A DNA stretch of 64,000 nucleotides from Paraconexibacter algicola (GCF_003044185.1 NZ_PYYB01000005.1:124001-188000), one strand, 5' to 3'. Positions 1 through 9,325 are shown, counted from the stretch's first letter. Program-made: numbers and translations. The notes: a model not told the origin generated them from the letters alone.

Positions 1-897
1 GCCGCCTGGACCCGCAGCGACGCCGACGTCCTCTGCTACATGGACGTCGACCTCTCGACCGACCTCGACGCGCTGCTGCCGCTCGTCGCGCCGCTCGTGT
101 CCGGGCACTCCGAGCTCGCGATCGGCACGCGCCTGTCGCGCAGCTCGCGGGTCGTGCGCGGTCCCAAGCGCGAGGTCATCTCGCGCAGCTACAACCAGCT
201 GCTGCGCTGGACGCTCGGCGCCCGCTTCTCCGACGCGCAGTGCGGCTTCAAGGCGATCCGCGCCGACGTCGCCCGCGAGCTGCTGCCGCAGGTGCGCGAC
301 GAGGCCTGGTTCTTCGACACCGAGCTGCTCGTGCTCGCCCAGCGCGAGGGCCGGCGCATCCACGAGGTGCCGGTCGACTGGGTCGACGACCCCGACTCGC
401 GCGTCGACATCGTCTCGACCGCCATGGAGGACCTGCGCGGCATCGTGCGGCTCCTCGCGGCCGCGCGGCTGACCCGCTTCCTCGCCGTCGGCGTCGCGTC
501 CACGCTCGCCTACGTCGTGCTGTTCCTGCTGCTGCGCTCGCCGCTGGACGCCGCGGGCGCCAACGCCGCGGCGCTCGCGATCACCGCGGTCGGCAACACG
601 CAGGCCAACCGCCGCTTCACCTTCGCGATCCGCGGCCGGCACGAGCTCGTGCGCCAGCACCTGGCGGGCGCGATCGTGTTCGTCCTCACGCTCGGCCTCA
701 CCAGCGGCGCGCTCGGCGTCCTGCACGGCCTCGACGCCGCACCGTCGCGCGCGGTCGAGCTCCTGGTGCTCGTGGCCGCGAGCGTCTGCGCGACCGTCAC
801 CCGCTACGTCGCGCTGCGGACCTGGGTGTTCGCCCGCGAGGGCCGGCGCACGGTGCTGCGCCGCGCCGTCGGCTCGATCGCCCGCGTCGGTCTCTGA
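1..897 (+). CDS. GT2 (DPM1-like) glycosyltransferase with C-terminal GtrA domain, 5' truncated
   Basis: The reading frame is already open at base 1, so the N-terminus lies outside the window. The visible part begins with a GT-A metal-binding DxD motif (YMDVDLST) and continues with the second half of a polyprenyl-phosphate sugar synthase domain (WFFDTELLVLA, HEVPVDWVDD). From about base 470 comes a four-helix GtrA-type membrane domain with the typical NRRFTF segment. Such proteins transfer a hexose from a nucleotide sugar to polyprenyl phosphate and help flip the product across the membrane. The next gene is a PMT-like glycosyltransferase that could use the lipid-linked sugar, as in ykcC-ykcB pairs. 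The family call is seen in the sequence; the donor sugar is unknown. Confidence 0.88.
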   Translation, partial: AAWTRSDADVLCYMDVDLSTDLDALLPLVAPLVSGHSELAIGTRLSRSSRVVRGPKREVISRSYNQLLRWTLGARFSDAQCGFKAIRADVARELLPQVRDEAWFFDTELLVLAQREGRRIHEVPVDWVDDPDSRVDIVSTAMEDLRGIVRLLAAARLTRFLAVGVASTLAYVVLFLLLRSPLDAAGANAAALAITAVGNTQANRRFTFAIRGRHELVRQHLAGAIVFVLTLGLTSGALGVLHGLDAAPSRAVELLVLVAASVCATVTRYVALRTWVFAREGRRTVLRRAVGSIARVGL

Positions 898-949
898 CCC
901 GCGCCCGTCCCGTCCTCCGTCGTCCGCTCCTCCGAAAGGCCTGACCACC

Positions 950-3049
950 GTGTCGACCCCGTCCGTCTCCCTGCCGCTGCGCGGCCGCTCCACCACCGAC
1001 CGTGCGCGCGGCGCCCGCTCCCCCTCCGCCGTGCTCGCCTGGGCGCGCCGTCGTCCCGAGCTGCTCGCGCTGCTCGTCCTCGCCGCGGTCCTGAACCTCT
1101 GGGGCCTGGACCGCAACGGCTTCGCCAACGAGTACTACGCCGCCGGCGTCCGGTCGATGACCGAGAGCTGGCACGCGTTCCTCTACGGGTCGTTCGACGC
1201 CGCCGGCGTCATGACCGTCGACAAGCCGCCGCTGGCCCTGTGGATCCAGGCCGCCTCCGCGAAGGTCCTGGGCTTCAACTCCTGGGGCCTGCTCGTGCCG
1301 CAGGCGCTCATGGGCGTCGCGAGCGTCGCGCTCGTGTACGACCTGACCCGCCGCACGTTCGGGCGCGGCGCCGGCTTCGCCGCCGGCCTCGTGATGGCGA
1401 CGACCCCGGTGATCGTCGCCGTGTCCCGCCACAACAACCCCGACGCGCTGCTCGTGCTCTGCTCGGTCGCCGCCCTGTGGTTCCTCGTCCGCGGCCTGCA
1501 GGACGGCGCCAGCCGCTGGCTCGTGCTCGCCGGCGTGGCCGTCGGGCTCGGCTTCGAGGCGAAGATGGCCGCGGCGCTCATGGTCGTGCCCGGGATCGTC
1601 GCCGCCTGGATGTGGGTCGCGCCGCGCGGCCGCCTCGCCGCGGTCCGCCAGCTGCTCGCCGGTGGCGCGGCGATGGCGGTCGTCGGGCTCGCCTGGCCGG
1701 TGCTCGTGTGGCTCACGCCCGCCGCCGACCGGCCGTGGGTGTCCGGCACCTCCGACAACAGCATCTGGTCGCTGATCCTCGGCTACAACGGCCTCGGCCG
1801 CCTGTTCGGCCAGGACGGCGGGCCGGGCGGCGGGGCCGGCGGCCCCGGTGGTGGCGGCCCGGGCGGCGGCGTCTTCGGCGGCGAGCCCGGCGCGCTGCGG
1901 CTGCTCAACGACGCGCTCGGCGGGCAGGGCGGCTGGATGCTCGGCTTCGCGCTCGTCGCCGGGGTCGCGGTGCTCGTGTCCTCGCGGCTGCGCCGCAGCG
2001 ACGCCCGCACCGGCTGGCTCGTGGCGATCGGCGGCTCGTTCCTCGTCACCGCGGTCGCGTTCAGCCGCGCCGAGGGGATCTTCCACCCCTACTACGTCTC
2101 GCTGCTCGCCCCGTTCACCGCCGCGCTCGTCGGGGCCGGCGTCGGGCAGATGGTCCGCGACCGGGGGATCGCGATGCGGATCCTCGGGCCGCTGATGATC
2201 GCCGGCGGGATCGCCACCGAGCTCGTCGTGCTCGGGGACATCGACGGCCAGTTCGGCTGGCTGCCGCCCGTGCTCGTCGTCGCCGGCGTCGTGGTGTCCG
2301 CGCTGCTGGCGTTCGGCGTGCCCCGCAAGGTGCGGGCGATCGCGGTCGCGACCGTCCTCGGCGCCCTGCTCCTCGCCCCGGCGACGTGGGCGTTCCAGAC
2401 GCTCGGGCACGCCACCAGCGGCACCTTCCCGGCCGGCGGCCCCGCCGGGGTCGGGATGGGCATGGGCGGCCCGGGCGGTCCCGGCGGCATGCGCGGTGGC
2501 CCGGGCGGCCCCGGCGGCATGCGCGCGTCCGGCCCGCCGCCCGCGGGCGCCTTCCCCGGTGCGCCGCCGTCCGGTGTCGCGCCCTCCGGGGTGCCCGGCG
2601 GGACCACGGCCACCCCGGCGACGCCCTCGGGCACGGTCCCCGGGACGCCCGGGACGCGCACCGGCGGCGGCGGGCCGTTCGGTGGCAACGCGCAGTCGCT
2701 GACCGCGGCGGTCGCCCACGCGAAGACCCACGGGGGCGGCACCGTCGTCGTCGCCAGCCAGAGCGGCGCGGCCGGCTCGCTCATCAGCTCCGGGGCCGAC
2801 GTCGCGGCCATCGGCGGCTTCTCCGGTCGCGAGAGCCAGGTCACCGTCGCGTGGCTCGCCGACGCCGTCGAGCGCGGGCAGATCCGCTACGTGCTCGCCG
2901 ACAGCAGCGGCGGCGGCATGCGCAACGACGGCCGCGTCGGGGCGAGCGACGTGCTCGCGGTCGCCGCCCAGGTCGGCACCCCGGTCAGCAGCGTCGACGG
3001 GCTCTACGACCTGCAGGGGCTCGCGGACGCCCTGCGGGCCGCCGCCTGA
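950..3049 (+). CDS. PMT/ArnT-like membrane glycosyltransferase (YkcB-type)
   Basis: A 699-residue integral membrane protein of the dolichyl-phosphate-mannose-type glycosyltransferase superfamily. The start is GTG at 950, preceded by a GAAAGG ribosome site at 933-938. The N-terminal loop with NGFANEYYAAGVRSM and VDKPPLALWIQA is the usual signature of this actinobacterial/ykcB group, followed by about ten hydrophobic segments. Two low-complexity glycine-rich stretches stand out: one around residues 287-312 and a longer Gly/Pro/Met/Ala-rich one around residues 500-580, between the last membrane helix and a soluble C-terminal domain. It probably transfers a sugar from the polyprenyl-phosphate carrier made by the upstream GT2-GtrA protein onto an extracytoplasmic acceptor. 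The acceptor is unknown. Confidence 0.85.
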   Translation: MSTPSVSLPLRGRSTTDRARGARSPSAVLAWARRRPELLALLVLAAVLNLWGLDRNGFANEYYAAGVRSMTESWHAFLYGSFDAAGVMTVDKPPLALWIQAASAKVLGFNSWGLLVPQALMGVASVALVYDLTRRTFGRGAGFAAGLVMATTPVIVAVSRHNNPDALLVLCSVAALWFLVRGLQDGASRWLVLAGVAVGLGFEAKMAAALMVVPGIVAAWMWVAPRGRLAAVRQLLAGGAAMAVVGLAWPVLVWLTPAADRPWVSGTSDNSIWSLILGYNGLGRLFGQDGGPGGGAGGPGGGGPGGGVFGGEPGALRLLNDALGGQGGWMLGFALVAGVAVLVSSRLRRSDARTGWLVAIGGSFLVTAVAFSRAEGIFHPYYVSLLAPFTAALVGAGVGQMVRDRGIAMRILGPLMIAGGIATELVVLGDIDGQFGWLPPVLVVAGVVVSALLAFGVPRKVRAIAVATVLGALLLAPATWAFQTLGHATSGTFPAGGPAGVGMGMGGPGGPGGMRGGPGGPGGMRASGPPPAGAFPGAPPSGVAPSGVPGGTTATPATPSGTVPGTPGTRTGGGGPFGGNAQSLTAAVAHAKTHGGGTVVVASQSGAAGSLISSGADVAAIGGFSGRESQVTVAWLADAVERGQIRYVLADSSGGGMRNDGRVGASDVLAVAAQVGTPVSSVDGLYDLQGLADALRAAA

Positions 3050-3085
3050 CGCGCGACGAGCCGGCGACGGCGGGCGGGGGACGCG

Positions 3086-3091
3086 TATCCT
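3086..3091 (+). promoter_or_regulatory. -10 element (TATCCT) of truA
   Basis: TATCCT lies 10 bases before the truA ATG, so the transcript would start at or within a few bases of the start codon. No Shine-Dalgarno sequence is seen in the gap. This agrees with the leaderless pattern repeated throughout the window. Confidence 0.5.
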
Positions 3092-3101
3092 CGCCCGCCG
3101 T

Positions 3102-3845
3102 ATGGCCACGAGCCGCCTGGTGATCGAGTACGACGGGACCGCCTTCCACGGCTGGGCGCGGCAGCCCGGGCAGCGCACCGTGCAGGGCGAGCTCGAACGG
3201 GTCCTCGCCGTCGTCGCGCGCCGCGAGGTCCCGCTCACCGTCGCCGGGCGCACCGACACCGGGGTCCACGCCCGCGGCCAGGTCGCCTCCCACGACGGGC
3301 CGCCGCTGCCGCTGCGCAACCTCAACGCGCTGCTCCCCGAGGACGTCGCCGTCACGGCGTCGCTGCCGTGCCGCGAGGGCTTCGACGCCCGCCGCGACGC
3401 CCTGTGGCGCTCCTACCGGTACGAGATCTGCACCCGGCACGTGCGGCCCGTGTTCGGACGCACCACGGCCCTGCACCTGCGGTCCGCCCCCGACCTCGAC
3501 GTGCTCCAGGACTGCGCCGCCCTGCTGCCCGGCACCCACGACTTCACCGCGTTCACGCCGACCGAGACCGAGCACGTGCACTTCTCCCGCACGATCCACG
3601 AGGCGTCGTGGACGGCGACCGCGGACGGCATGACGTTCACGATCCGCGCCGACGCGTTCATGCGGCACATGAACCGCGCGCTCGTGGGGACGATGCTCGA
3701 CGTCGCCGCCGGCCGGCTCACCCGCAGCGCGTTCGCGGCGCTGCTCGCCGGCGCGCCGCGCAGCCACGCCGGGATGACGGCGCCCCCGCACGGCCTGACG
3801 TTCACCGGGGTCGGCTACCCGCCCGAGATCCTGCGGCCCGACTGA
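3102..3845 (+). CDS. truA: tRNA pseudouridine(38-40) synthase TruA
   Basis: A 247-residue protein of normal TruA length. It isomerises uridines 38-40 in the tRNA anticodon arm to pseudouridine in the cytoplasm. The N-terminus (IEYDGTAFHGWARQPG) and the catalytic motif AGRTDTGVHA, with the nucleophilic aspartate at D52, are clear. The C-terminal half carries RADAFMRHMNR, equivalent to the conserved region near the second domain's active-site cleft. The ATG at 3102 sits 10 bases after a TATCCT -10 box, so translation is likely leaderless. In many actinobacteria truA follows rplQ, but here it follows a glycosyltransferase and precedes surE. Confidence 0.96.
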   Translation: MATSRLVIEYDGTAFHGWARQPGQRTVQGELERVLAVVARREVPLTVAGRTDTGVHARGQVASHDGPPLPLRNLNALLPEDVAVTASLPCREGFDARRDALWRSYRYEICTRHVRPVFGRTTALHLRSAPDLDVLQDCAALLPGTHDFTAFTPTETEHVHFSRTIHEASWTATADGMTFTIRADAFMRHMNRALVGTMLDVAAGRLTRSAFAALLAGAPRSHAGMTAPPHGLTFTGVGYPPEILRPD

Positions 3846-3854
3846 CGCCGTCGA

Positions 3855-3860
3855 TAGGTT
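3855..3860 (+). promoter_or_regulatory. -10 element (TAGGTT) of surE
   Basis: TAGGTT is followed by six bases and then the surE GTG. It lies in the 21-base gap between truA and surE, suggesting that surE has its own leaderless transcript although the genes look like an operon. Confidence 0.5.
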
Positions 3861-3866
3861 GGTCCG

Positions 3867-4682
3867 GTGCGCGTGCTGCTGACCAACGACGACGGGATCG
3901 AGGCGGAGGGCCTGCACGTCCTGCGGCGGGCGCTGCGCGCGCTCCCGGGCGTGCAGGTGGTCACGATCGCCCCCGACGGGAACCGCAGCGCGATCGGCCG
4001 CGGGATCACCACCCGGCGGCCGCTCGTGGTCGAGCGGATCGACTTCGACGACGGCGACCACGGCTTCGCGACCGACGGCACGCCGGTCGACTGCGTGCGG
4101 CTCGCGTCGCTCGGGCTCGTCGAGGGCTTCACGGCCGACCTCGTCGTCGCCGGCATCAACCACGGCTCCAACCTCGGGGACGACATCACCTACTCGGGCA
4201 CCGTCGCCGCTGCGATGGAGGGCGTCGTGCTGGGCCTCCCGGCGATCGCCGTGTCGCAGCAGAGCGACGCGCGCGAGATGGACTTCCGCCTCGGGGACGC
4301 GTTCGACTTCACCGTCGCCGCGCGGTTCGTCGCGCGCGTCGTCGAGGAGCTCGAGGAGATCCCGCTGCCGCCCGCGACGCTGCTGAACGTCAACGTGCCC
4401 GCGGGGGAGCCCTCGGGTGTGGAGGTCGCGCGGCTGGGGAAGCGGATCTACCGTGACGAGCTGCGCGAGCACGACCTCGACGACCACGGCCGCCGCCGCT
4501 ACTGGATCTACGGGACGGACCCGACCTACCACGACGAGCCCGGCACCGACCTGTCGGCGGTCGCCGCGGGGCGCATCACGGTGACGCCGCTGCACCTCGA
4601 CCTCACGCAGCACGACGGCATCGGGCCGCTGTCGATGCACGACCTGTCGCGGCTGCTGGCCCCGGCCAGCCGCGACGTCTGA
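3867..4682 (+). CDS. surE: 5'/3'-nucleotidase SurE
   Basis: A 271-residue metal-dependent nucleoside monophosphatase of the SurE family, cytoplasmic, with activity on 5'- and 3'-nucleotides and short polyphosphate. The N-terminal metal site LLTNDDGI (D8, D9), the PDGNRSAIGR loop and the AGINHGSNLGDDITYSGT motif are all present. The start is GTG at 3867, six bases after a TAGGTT -10 box. The stop at 4680-4682 is followed only four bases later by the ligA GTG. The C-terminus is the extended version common in bacteria (VTPLHLDLT). Nothing appears broken. Confidence 0.95.
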   Translation: MRVLLTNDDGIEAEGLHVLRRALRALPGVQVVTIAPDGNRSAIGRGITTRRPLVVERIDFDDGDHGFATDGTPVDCVRLASLGLVEGFTADLVVAGINHGSNLGDDITYSGTVAAAMEGVVLGLPAIAVSQQSDAREMDFRLGDAFDFTVAARFVARVVEELEEIPLPPATLLNVNVPAGEPSGVEVARLGKRIYRDELREHDLDDHGRRRYWIYGTDPTYHDEPGTDLSAVAAGRITVTPLHLDLTQHDGIGPLSMHDLSRLLAPASRDV

Positions 4683-4686
4683 GGGC

Positions 4687-6753
4687 GTGACCGCGGACGC
4701 GACGACCCGCGCGCGCGTGGCGGAGCTGCGCGCACAGGTCGACCACCACGCGCGGCGCTACCACGAGGACGACGACCCCGAGATCGGCGACGACGCCTAC
4801 GACGCGCTCGTCGAGGAGCTCCGGGCGCTCGAGGCCGCCCATCCCGAGCTGGCGGCCGACGACTCGCCCGCCCGTCGCGTCGGCGGTGCGCCGGTCGCGC
4901 GGCTCGGGAAGGTCGAGCACCTGCAGCCGATGCTCTCGCTCGCCAACGTCCGCGACGCGCAGGAGCTGCGCGACTGGGTCGGGCGGATGCGCAACCACCT
5001 CGCGCGCGAGGGGCTCGCCGACGTCCCGTTCCGCTACGTCTGCGAGCCGAAGGTCGACGGCCTCGCGATCTCGCTGCTCTACCGCGACGGGACGCTCGAG
5101 CGCGCGGCCACGCGCGGCAACGGGGAGATCGGGGAGGACGTGACCCACAACGTCCGCGCGATCGCCGAGGTGCCCATGACGCTCGGACCGGACGCCCCGC
5201 CGCTCGTCGAGGTCCGCGGCGAGATCTACATGCGCGTCTCGGACTTCACCGCGCTCAACGAGCGCCGTGCCGCCGCCGGCCGCTCGACGTTCATGAACCC
5301 CCGCAACAGCGCGGCGGGCACGATCCGCCAGCTCGACCCGGCGCTCGCCGCCGAGCGGCCGCTGTCGCTGTGGGCCTACGGGATCGGCGCGCGCGACGGC
5401 CTCCCGCACGGCGGGCACGAGCAGGACCTCGACTGGCTGCGCTCCCACGGCTTCCCGGTGAACGGCGACGTCGTCGCGCTCGACGACGAGGACGCGGTGA
5501 TCGCCCGCTGCGCCTGGTGGCAGGAGCGCCGCGGCGCGCTCGACTTCGAGATCGACGGGGTCGTCGTCAAGCTCGACGACCACGAGCAGCGGCGGCGCCT
5601 CGGCGCCGTCGGCCGCGACCCGCGCTGGGCGGTCGCCTGGAAGTTCCCGCCGAGCACGGCGGTCACGCGGCTGCAGCGGGTGATCTGGAACGTCGGCAAG
5701 TACGGGGACCTCCATCCGTTCGCGGTGCTGGAGCCGGTGGCGGTGAGCGGCGTGACCGTGAAGCTCGCCACGCTCCACAACGAGGAGGACCTCGCGCGCA
5801 AGGACGTGCGGCCCGGCGACGACGTCATCGTGCTGCGGGCCGGCGACGTGATCCCGCAGGTCGTCTCGCCCGCCCCGCACGTCGTGGAACGGCCCGACCG
5901 GGCGGCGCCTCCCCGACCGCCCGACGCCTGCCCGTCGTGCGGCACCGCGATCGTCAAGCCGGGCGCGTTCTCGCGCTGCCCCAACCGCGCCTGCCCGGCC
6001 CGGCAGTGGCAGCTGCTCAAGCACTTCGCCTCGCAGGGCGCCATGGACGTCGACGGGCTGGGGGAGCGGCAGGTCGCCCAGCTCCAGGAGGCCGGGCTCG
6101 TCGCGTCCGCCGCCGACTTCTACCGCCTCGACGTCGCCGCGCTGACGGCCCTCGACGGCGTCGGCCCGGTCAGCGCCCAGCGGCTCGTCGACGCGATCGC
6201 CGCATCCCGCGAGCGCCCGTTCTCCCGCGTCCTCTACGCCATCGGGATCGAGGGCGTCGGGGCGGTCACCGGACGCAACCTCGCGCAGCGGTTCCGCACG
6301 ATCGACGCGTTGCTTCACGCCGACCCGGACGCGATCGCGCAGACCCCGGGGATCGGCCCGGTCGTCGCCGCGCTCATCCACGAGCAGCTCGCCGACCCGC
6401 AGATGCGCGCGCTCGTCGCCGACCTGCGGGCGCTCGGCCTGGTGTTCGAGCAGGCGGGCGCCGCGCCGGGGGAGGGGACCCTCGACGGCCGCACGGTCGT
6501 GCTCACCGGCACGCTGCCGACGCTCACCCGCGAGGAGGCGGCCGAGCGGATCCTCGCCGCCGGCGGGCGCGTCACCTCGTCGGTGTCGGGGCGCACCGAC
6601 GCCCTCGCGGCCGGGGACGGGGCGGGCGCCGCCAAGCTCGAGAAGGCGCAGCGGCTCGGGATCCCGGTGATCGACGAGCCGACGCTGCTGGCGGTCCTCG
6701 CCGGGGACGCGCCGCTGCCCGGGCGCGGCGGGGCCGACGACCCGCCGGGCTAG
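4687..6753 (+). CDS. ligA: NAD+-dependent DNA ligase LigA
   Basis: A 688-residue DNA ligase that seals nicks during replication and repair using NAD+. The adenylation domain contains the nucleophilic lysine K122 in EPKVDGLAIS. An OB fold follows, then a C4 zinc finger formed by C415, C418, C431 and C436, helix-hairpin-helix repeats (DGVGPVSAQRL, PGIGPVVAAL) and a C-terminal BRCT domain from about residue 598 (RTVVLTGTLPTLTREEA). Length and domain order are typical. The GTG start lies four bases after the surE stop, indicating translation coupling. The 3' end overlaps the convergent repeat-protein gene by four bases. Confidence 0.97.
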   Translation: MTADATTRARVAELRAQVDHHARRYHEDDDPEIGDDAYDALVEELRALEAAHPELAADDSPARRVGGAPVARLGKVEHLQPMLSLANVRDAQELRDWVGRMRNHLAREGLADVPFRYVCEPKVDGLAISLLYRDGTLERAATRGNGEIGEDVTHNVRAIAEVPMTLGPDAPPLVEVRGEIYMRVSDFTALNERRAAAGRSTFMNPRNSAAGTIRQLDPALAAERPLSLWAYGIGARDGLPHGGHEQDLDWLRSHGFPVNGDVVALDDEDAVIARCAWWQERRGALDFEIDGVVVKLDDHEQRRRLGAVGRDPRWAVAWKFPPSTAVTRLQRVIWNVGKYGDLHPFAVLEPVAVSGVTVKLATLHNEEDLARKDVRPGDDVIVLRAGDVIPQVVSPAPHVVERPDRAAPPRPPDACPSCGTAIVKPGAFSRCPNRACPARQWQLLKHFASQGAMDVDGLGERQVAQLQEAGLVASAADFYRLDVAALTALDGVGPVSAQRLVDAIAASRERPFSRVLYAIGIEGVGAVTGRNLAQRFRTIDALLHADPDAIAQTPGIGPVVAALIHEQLADPQMRALVADLRALGLVFEQAGAAPGEGTLDGRTVVLTGTLPTLTREEAAERILAAGGRVTSSVSGRTDALAAGDGAGAAKLEKAQRLGIPVIDEPTLLAVLAGDAPLPGRGGADDPPG

Positions 6754-8303
6754 CGTCCGGCGACGCGCAGCACCCGCGACTCGCCCCGCACGAGCGTGCG
6801 CGTCGTCGGCACCACCCGGATCCGGTAGCGGCTCGTCGTGCGCGGCGCGCGGATCGTCACGGCGTAGCGGGAGCGGGGCCCCGCCGGCACGGTCCGCGTC
6901 CGCCGGACCGTGACCGCCCGGCCCGACCGGGTGATCTTCTGCAGCGACACGGTGGCGTTGCCGCGCGGCGCGACGTTGCCCGAGAACCGCACGCGACCGC
7001 CGCGCCGCCGCTGGACGCGGATGCCGACCCGCGGGCGGACGCTCAGGCGCACCGTGCGGCTCTCGACCGCCCGTCCCGCGATCGTGGTGCGGACCCGGTA
7101 GCGGGTCGTGCGCTGCGGGTTCACGGTGAAGGTGAAGGCGCCGGTGGCGGACGCGGTGAGCTCCCCGACGCGGGCGAACGGGTCGCGGAACGGGTACGCG
7201 GTGCCGACGAGCGTGACGCGCGCGCCGGCCGTCCCGGTGCCGCTGACCGTGCCGATCACCCGGGCGCTCGAGCCCCACGTCACCGGGTCGGGCGACAGCT
7301 GCAGGCTCGCGACCGCCGGGACCACGGGGGTGGTGAACGACTTCGTGGCCCCGCGCCGCGTGCCGCCGTCGCTGGTCACCACGAACCGCACGTAGTGCCG
7401 GACCGCCGGCGTGAGGCCCGGCACGGCGATCGCGACCGGGACGGCGCCGTCCCCGCTGCCGAGGTCCACCGACGGGGTGCGGCGCCCGAAGCGGGTGCTC
7501 GTGCCCCATTCCACGTACGCGGTCGTGCGGCGGCCGTTGGGGTCCACGCGCCCGTTGAGCACGGCGCTCGTGGGGGTCAGGTCGGTGACGCTGCCGGTCG
7601 ACAGGCCCGCCTGCGGAGGAGCGGGCGTCGTGAAGGTGCGGTTGGCGCCGACCGTCTCGCCGCCCGCGTTCGTCGCGCGGACCCGGTAGTTGTAGGTGCG
7701 CCGCGGGGCGAGCCCGGACAGCGTGGCGGAGATCGTCCGCGCCGCCGAGTCGGTCCCCGCGTCGATCGCCGCGGTCCGCGAGCCGTACGCAGTGCTGGTG
7801 CCGTACTCGAACACCACCGAGGTGCGGGCGCCGCCCGGGTTCACCGACGCGGAGACCCGCGCGGAGGAGGCGGTGACCGACGACGCCCCGGAGGTGCTGG
7901 CCACCGGCCGCGGCGGGGTCGCGGCGTCGGTCGTGAAGGTCCGGTCCTCGCCGACCGTCGTGCCGTCGGCGTTGGTCGCGCGCAGCCGGTAGTGGTAGGT
8001 CGTCCCCGCCGTCAGGCCCGTCAGGTCGGCCTCGACCGCGAGGTCCACCGTGCCGTTGCCGGCGTCGCGCGCGCTCGTGCTGGTGCCGTAGCCGGTCGTG
8101 GTGCCGTACTCGAACGCGTAGGTCGTCGCGACCCCCGCGGGGTTGACCGTGCCCGCGACCTGCGCGGAGGTCTGGCCGACCGCGGTGGCCGCGCCGGTCG
8201 TGGCCGCCGGTGGGCCGGCCGCGAGGGCGACGGTGGCGGCGAGGCCCGTCAGCAGCAGGACGACGGCGGCGAGGGTGCGCAGGAGCGGACGGCGGGAGGT
8301 CAC
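6750..8303 (-). CDS. Secreted protein with three fibronectin-III-like repeats
   Basis: A 517-residue protein starting at GTG 8303, with an N-terminal signal or anchor helix (RTLAAVVLLLTGLAATVALA, residues about 9-28). Three repeats of roughly 98 residues follow (about 33-130, 131-228 and 229-330). Each carries the pattern FEYGT(S/T)T.YG, then a central TY(H/N)YR(L/V)RATNA strand and a closing R(T/S)FTT. The remainder (about 331-517) is beta-rich and basic, with many threonine, valine and arginine residues, and resembles two further Ig-like modules. No catalytic motif was found. It is probably a cell-surface adhesive or structural protein. The gene stands alone and converges on ligA. Confidence 0.75.
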   Translation of the reverse strand: MTSRRPLLRTLAAVVLLLTGLAATVALAAGPPAATTGAATAVGQTSAQVAGTVNPAGVATTYAFEYGTTTGYGTSTSARDAGNGTVDLAVEADLTGLTAGTTYHYRLRATNADGTTVGEDRTFTTDAATPPRPVASTSGASSVTASSARVSASVNPGGARTSVVFEYGTSTAYGSRTAAIDAGTDSAARTISATLSGLAPRRTYNYRVRATNAGGETVGANRTFTTPAPPQAGLSTGSVTDLTPTSAVLNGRVDPNGRRTTAYVEWGTSTRFGRRTPSVDLGSGDGAVPVAIAVPGLTPAVRHYVRFVVTSDGGTRRGATKSFTTPVVPAVASLQLSPDPVTWGSSARVIGTVSGTGTAGARVTLVGTAYPFRDPFARVGELTASATGAFTFTVNPQRTTRYRVRTTIAGRAVESRTVRLSVRPRVGIRVQRRRGGRVRFSGNVAPRGNATVSLQKITRSGRAVTVRRTRTVPAGPRSRYAVTIRAPRTTSRYRIRVVPTTRTLVRGESRVLRVAGR

Positions 8304-8370
8304 ATCTGCGGCAACCCGCGCACGCGCCCAGGGTTGCGCCGATCGCTCGCGCGCGCCCGGTTGGGGTTCG

Positions 8371-8384
8371 CCACGGGCCCGTGG
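8371..8384. repeat. 14-base perfect palindrome ahead of the methyltransferase operon
   Basis: CCACGGGCCCGTGG is a perfect palindrome eight bases upstream of the ATG at 8393, in the 89-base divergent gap. It may be an operator controlling the methyltransferase-PhyH operon. In GC-rich DNA such short palindromes also occur by chance. Confidence 0.3.
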
Positions 8385-8392
8385 GGTAGGCG

Positions 8393-9325
8393 ATGGACCT
8401 GTCCTCCCTGCCTGCCGACCGGTCCGACGACGACGACACCGCCGCCCGCAGCCTCGCCCACTGGAGCGAGGCCGGTCGCAGCGAGATGGAGGCGTTCTAC
8501 GCCTTCGCCTCGCTCGACTACGAGCTGCTGGCCCGCGCCCTGCCCTGGGACGCGACGCTCACCGCCGTCCGCGACCGTCGGTCGCTCGGCGCCGGCACGC
8601 CGCTGCGGCTGCTGGACGTCGCCTGCGGCTCCGGGAAGTTCCCCGCCGCGCTGCTGGCCGGACCGCGGCTGCGCGACCACCTCGAGGCGGGCATCGACTA
8701 CGCCCTGCTGGACCCGAGCGCGTTCTCCATCGCCGAGGCGGCCGGCGTGCTGGCCCCGCCGTTCGTCCGCGGGGCCGCGTACGAGACGACCCTCGAGGAC
8801 CTCGACCCGTCCGCGGGCCCGTGGGACGTCGTCTGGGCCACGCACGCCCTGTACGCGCTGCGTCCCGACCGGCTGCAGCAGGCGGCCGATCGGTTCGTCG
8901 CGGCGATCGCGCCGGGCGGCCTCGGGTTCCTCGCCCAGGGCGCCGGCGGTGGGCACTACCTGCGCGTCTACGAGGCGTTTCTGCGCGGCGTCCGCGGCAG
9001 CGGCACGCCCTACCTCGGCGGTGAGCAGGTGGCCGACGCGCTCGAGCGCGCAGGCGCCGCGCGCGACCTGCGGGTCCACCGTCACCACCTCCACTACGAG
9101 CACCGCGTCCCGCTCGACGACCTCGGGCTGCTCGAGGGATACCTGCAGCGCTGCCTCTTCGACGACACGCTCGGCCTCGACGAGATGCTCGTCGCCCCGC
9201 AGCTGGGCACCTACCTCGCCGGCTGCCGCGACGAGCAGGCCGGCGTCTACCGCTTCGCACAGGACGTCCTGTGCGCCACCGTCCTCCCCGAAGGAGTCCC
9301 GTCACCGTGGACAGCCGCATCCTGA
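8393..9325 (+). CDS. Class I SAM-dependent methyltransferase
   Basis: A 310-residue protein with a Rossmann methyltransferase core. The SAM-binding motif I is LRLLDVACGSGKFPAALL, followed by an acidic residue at the end of strand 2 and a WDVVWATHALYAL motif IV/post-I region. The last 100 residues form an extension not typical of small methyltransferases (VPLDDLGLLEGYLQRCLF and beyond). No specific subfamily is recognised, and the substrate is unknown. It is the first gene of a tight three-gene operon. Its 3' end overlaps the start of the dioxygenase gene by 19 bases, so the two are translated together. The ATG at 8393 lacks a strong ribosome site; a later start is possible. Confidence 0.75.
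   Translation: MDLSSLPADRSDDDDTAARSLAHWSEAGRSEMEAFYAFASLDYELLARALPWDATLTAVRDRRSLGAGTPLRLLDVACGSGKFPAALLAGPRLRDHLEAGIDYALLDPSAFSIAEAAGVLAPPFVRGAAYETTLEDLDPSAGPWDVVWATHALYALRPDRLQQAADRFVAAIAPGGLGFLAQGAGGGHYLRVYEAFLRGVRGSGTPYLGGEQVADALERAGAARDLRVHRHHLHYEHRVPLDDLGLLEGYLQRCLFDDTLGLDEMLVAPQLGTYLAGCRDEQAGVYRFAQDVLCATVLPEGVPSPWTAAS

Noticed and set aside
797-3355. Very long open frame on the minus strand opposite the glycosyltransferase genes
   Set aside because: It mirrors the plus-strand genes in a GC-rich genome where stops are rare. Its product is low-complexity Arg/Gly/Ala/Asp with no domain, and it overlaps well-supported genes entirely.
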